A stretch of 12,585 bases of DNA from a bacterium (lineage in GTDB: Bacteria > CG2-30-53-67 > CG2-30-70-394). The position numbers and the translations under genes are program-made. Positions within the stretch are counted from its first letter, which is position 1. Each line of letters opens with the position of its first letter. Below the pieces are notes generated by a model, which was not told the DNA's origin, did not search any database, and saw only the letters and a program-made list of their open reading frames with translations. Shown piece by piece: positions 12,344 to 12,585 of the stretch. The stretch is taken from NCBI GenBank assembly GCA_024278555.1, contig JAJRSX010000010.1, positions 1 through 12,585 on the forward strand, given 5' to 3'.

Positions 12344-12376
12344 TTCTCTGTGCCCTCCGTTTCTCTGGGGTGAAAA
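12344..12376 (+). repeat. CTCTGYG-type degenerate repeat copy
   Basis: Contains CTCTGTGCCCTCCGTTTCTC followed by TGGGGTGAAAA. It aligns with 12459-12486 at about 20 of 28 positions in direct orientation. Confidence 0.5.
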
Positions 12377-12455
12377 TCCCTTCCGGGAGCCCTCCACCTC
12401 CCGGCCGAGGGGTGGAGCGACGCCGTACTTGGCCTCCATTGCGATTTCCGCTGAT

Positions 12456-12486
12456 CCTCTCTGCGTCCTTTGTGTCTCTGTAGTGA
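12456..12486 (+). repeat. CTCTGYG-type degenerate repeat copy
   Basis: Contains CTCTGCGTCCTTTGTGTCTC followed by TGTAGTGA; a direct relative of 12344-12376 and an inverse relative of 12221-12250. The end of the window (about 12560-12585, CCTCCGCGACTCCGCGTTAT) looks like a further member cut by the window edge. Confidence 0.5.
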
Positions 12487-12585
12487 CCCCCCTCCTTCCC
12501 GGCCCCCCCACTCACCACCTGCGACGCAGGGTTCCCGGCGGCCCTCCCCCTGCGCCTCCCGCCCCTCCGCGACTCCGCGTTATTC

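Larger units (their letters stand above)
11649..12585. other. Repeat-rich non-coding region
   Basis: I find no credible gene in this ~940-base stretch; the open frames are short, overlap on both strands and show no family features or ribosome sites. It is a mosaic of short degenerate repeats and palindromes: a hairpin (11709-11778), CCTTCGAGG(G/A)TCAGCG copies, a 9-base CATGAAG tandem, a REP-like element (12049-12073) and several CTCTGYG-type copies. Base composition drops visibly in places (for example 11870-11990) compared with the GC-rich genes. Confidence 0.7.

Noticed and set aside
11951-12486. CRISPR array
   Set aside because: Repeats are degenerate, of different types and unevenly spaced; no spacers or cas genes.
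12221-12486. Insertion sequence or complete MITE
   Set aside because: The ends are inverted and similar, but no transposase or clear target duplication is visible and the end sequence is the same as other scattered repeat copies; kept as a finding only.
1-12585. tRNA, rRNA or riboswitch
   Set aside because: No cloverleaf, rRNA segment or known riboswitch core was recognised on either strand by eye.

Overview
The window is a GC-rich chromosomal piece (roughly 70% G+C by eye) from a Gram-negative bacterium, most likely a proteobacterium. Supporting signs are a tripartite RND efflux pump with an outer-membrane channel, a periplasmic c-type cytochrome, a Spy/CpxP-type periplasmic protein, a PEP-CTERM tail and REP-like palindromes. 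I cannot place it below that level from sequence alone. Protein-coding genes fill about 200-11,370; the last 1.1-1.2 kb is repeat-rich and essentially non-coding.

Layout. (1) 1-202: G/C-tract and palindrome-rich intergenic DNA. (2) 203-1436, minus strand: a DsbD transmembrane-domain/CcdA-type thiol transporter followed one base later by a DUF151 bifunctional nuclease. (3) 1437-1608: divergent intergenic region with a 23-bp hairpin. (4) 1609-2736, plus strand: a secreted protein with a CYLDH...C...C motif, then a membrane-anchored diheme cytochrome c made of two related halves. (5) 2737-2997: convergent intergenic region with a perfect 31-bp-arm hairpin and a second terminator-like hairpin. 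(6) 2998-4600, minus strand: three genes joined by ATGA overlaps, in transcription order ECF sigma factor, single-pass membrane protein (probable anti-sigma), Spy/CpxP-family periplasmic protein with a Cys/Gly/Pro-rich tail. An ECF-type promoter (TGTAACC-N17-CGTCTA) lies just upstream, suggesting autoregulation. (7) 4750-10865, minus strand: marR - tolC-like - membrane fusion protein - RND transporter, largely overlapping, with a GTTAGC-N2-GCTAAC palindrome as probable MarR operator. (8) 10917-11366, minus strand: a short DUF3179-like protein whose signal peptide appears to be split by a frameshift. (9) 11463-11648: an orphan PEP-CTERM tail. (10) 11649-12585: mosaic of degenerate short repeats and REP-like palindromes.

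How it may work together. The MarR unit reads as a self-regulated multidrug/solvent-type efflux operon. The pump carries the Asp-Asp pair of HAE1 (AcrB-like) transporters rather than the CzcA signature. Just downstream sits a separate envelope-stress or metal-responsive module whose three parts (ECF sigma, membrane anti-sigma, Spy/CpxP-fold sensor) parallel CnrH/CnrY/CnrX in composition but not in gene order. Its Cys-rich tail hints at metal or redox sensing. Coupling of an efflux pump to such a module is the most interesting functional hypothesis. The second is the divergent pairing of a thiol-reductant transporter with a Cys-motif secreted protein and a diheme cytochrome, all acting on the periplasmic side of the membrane.
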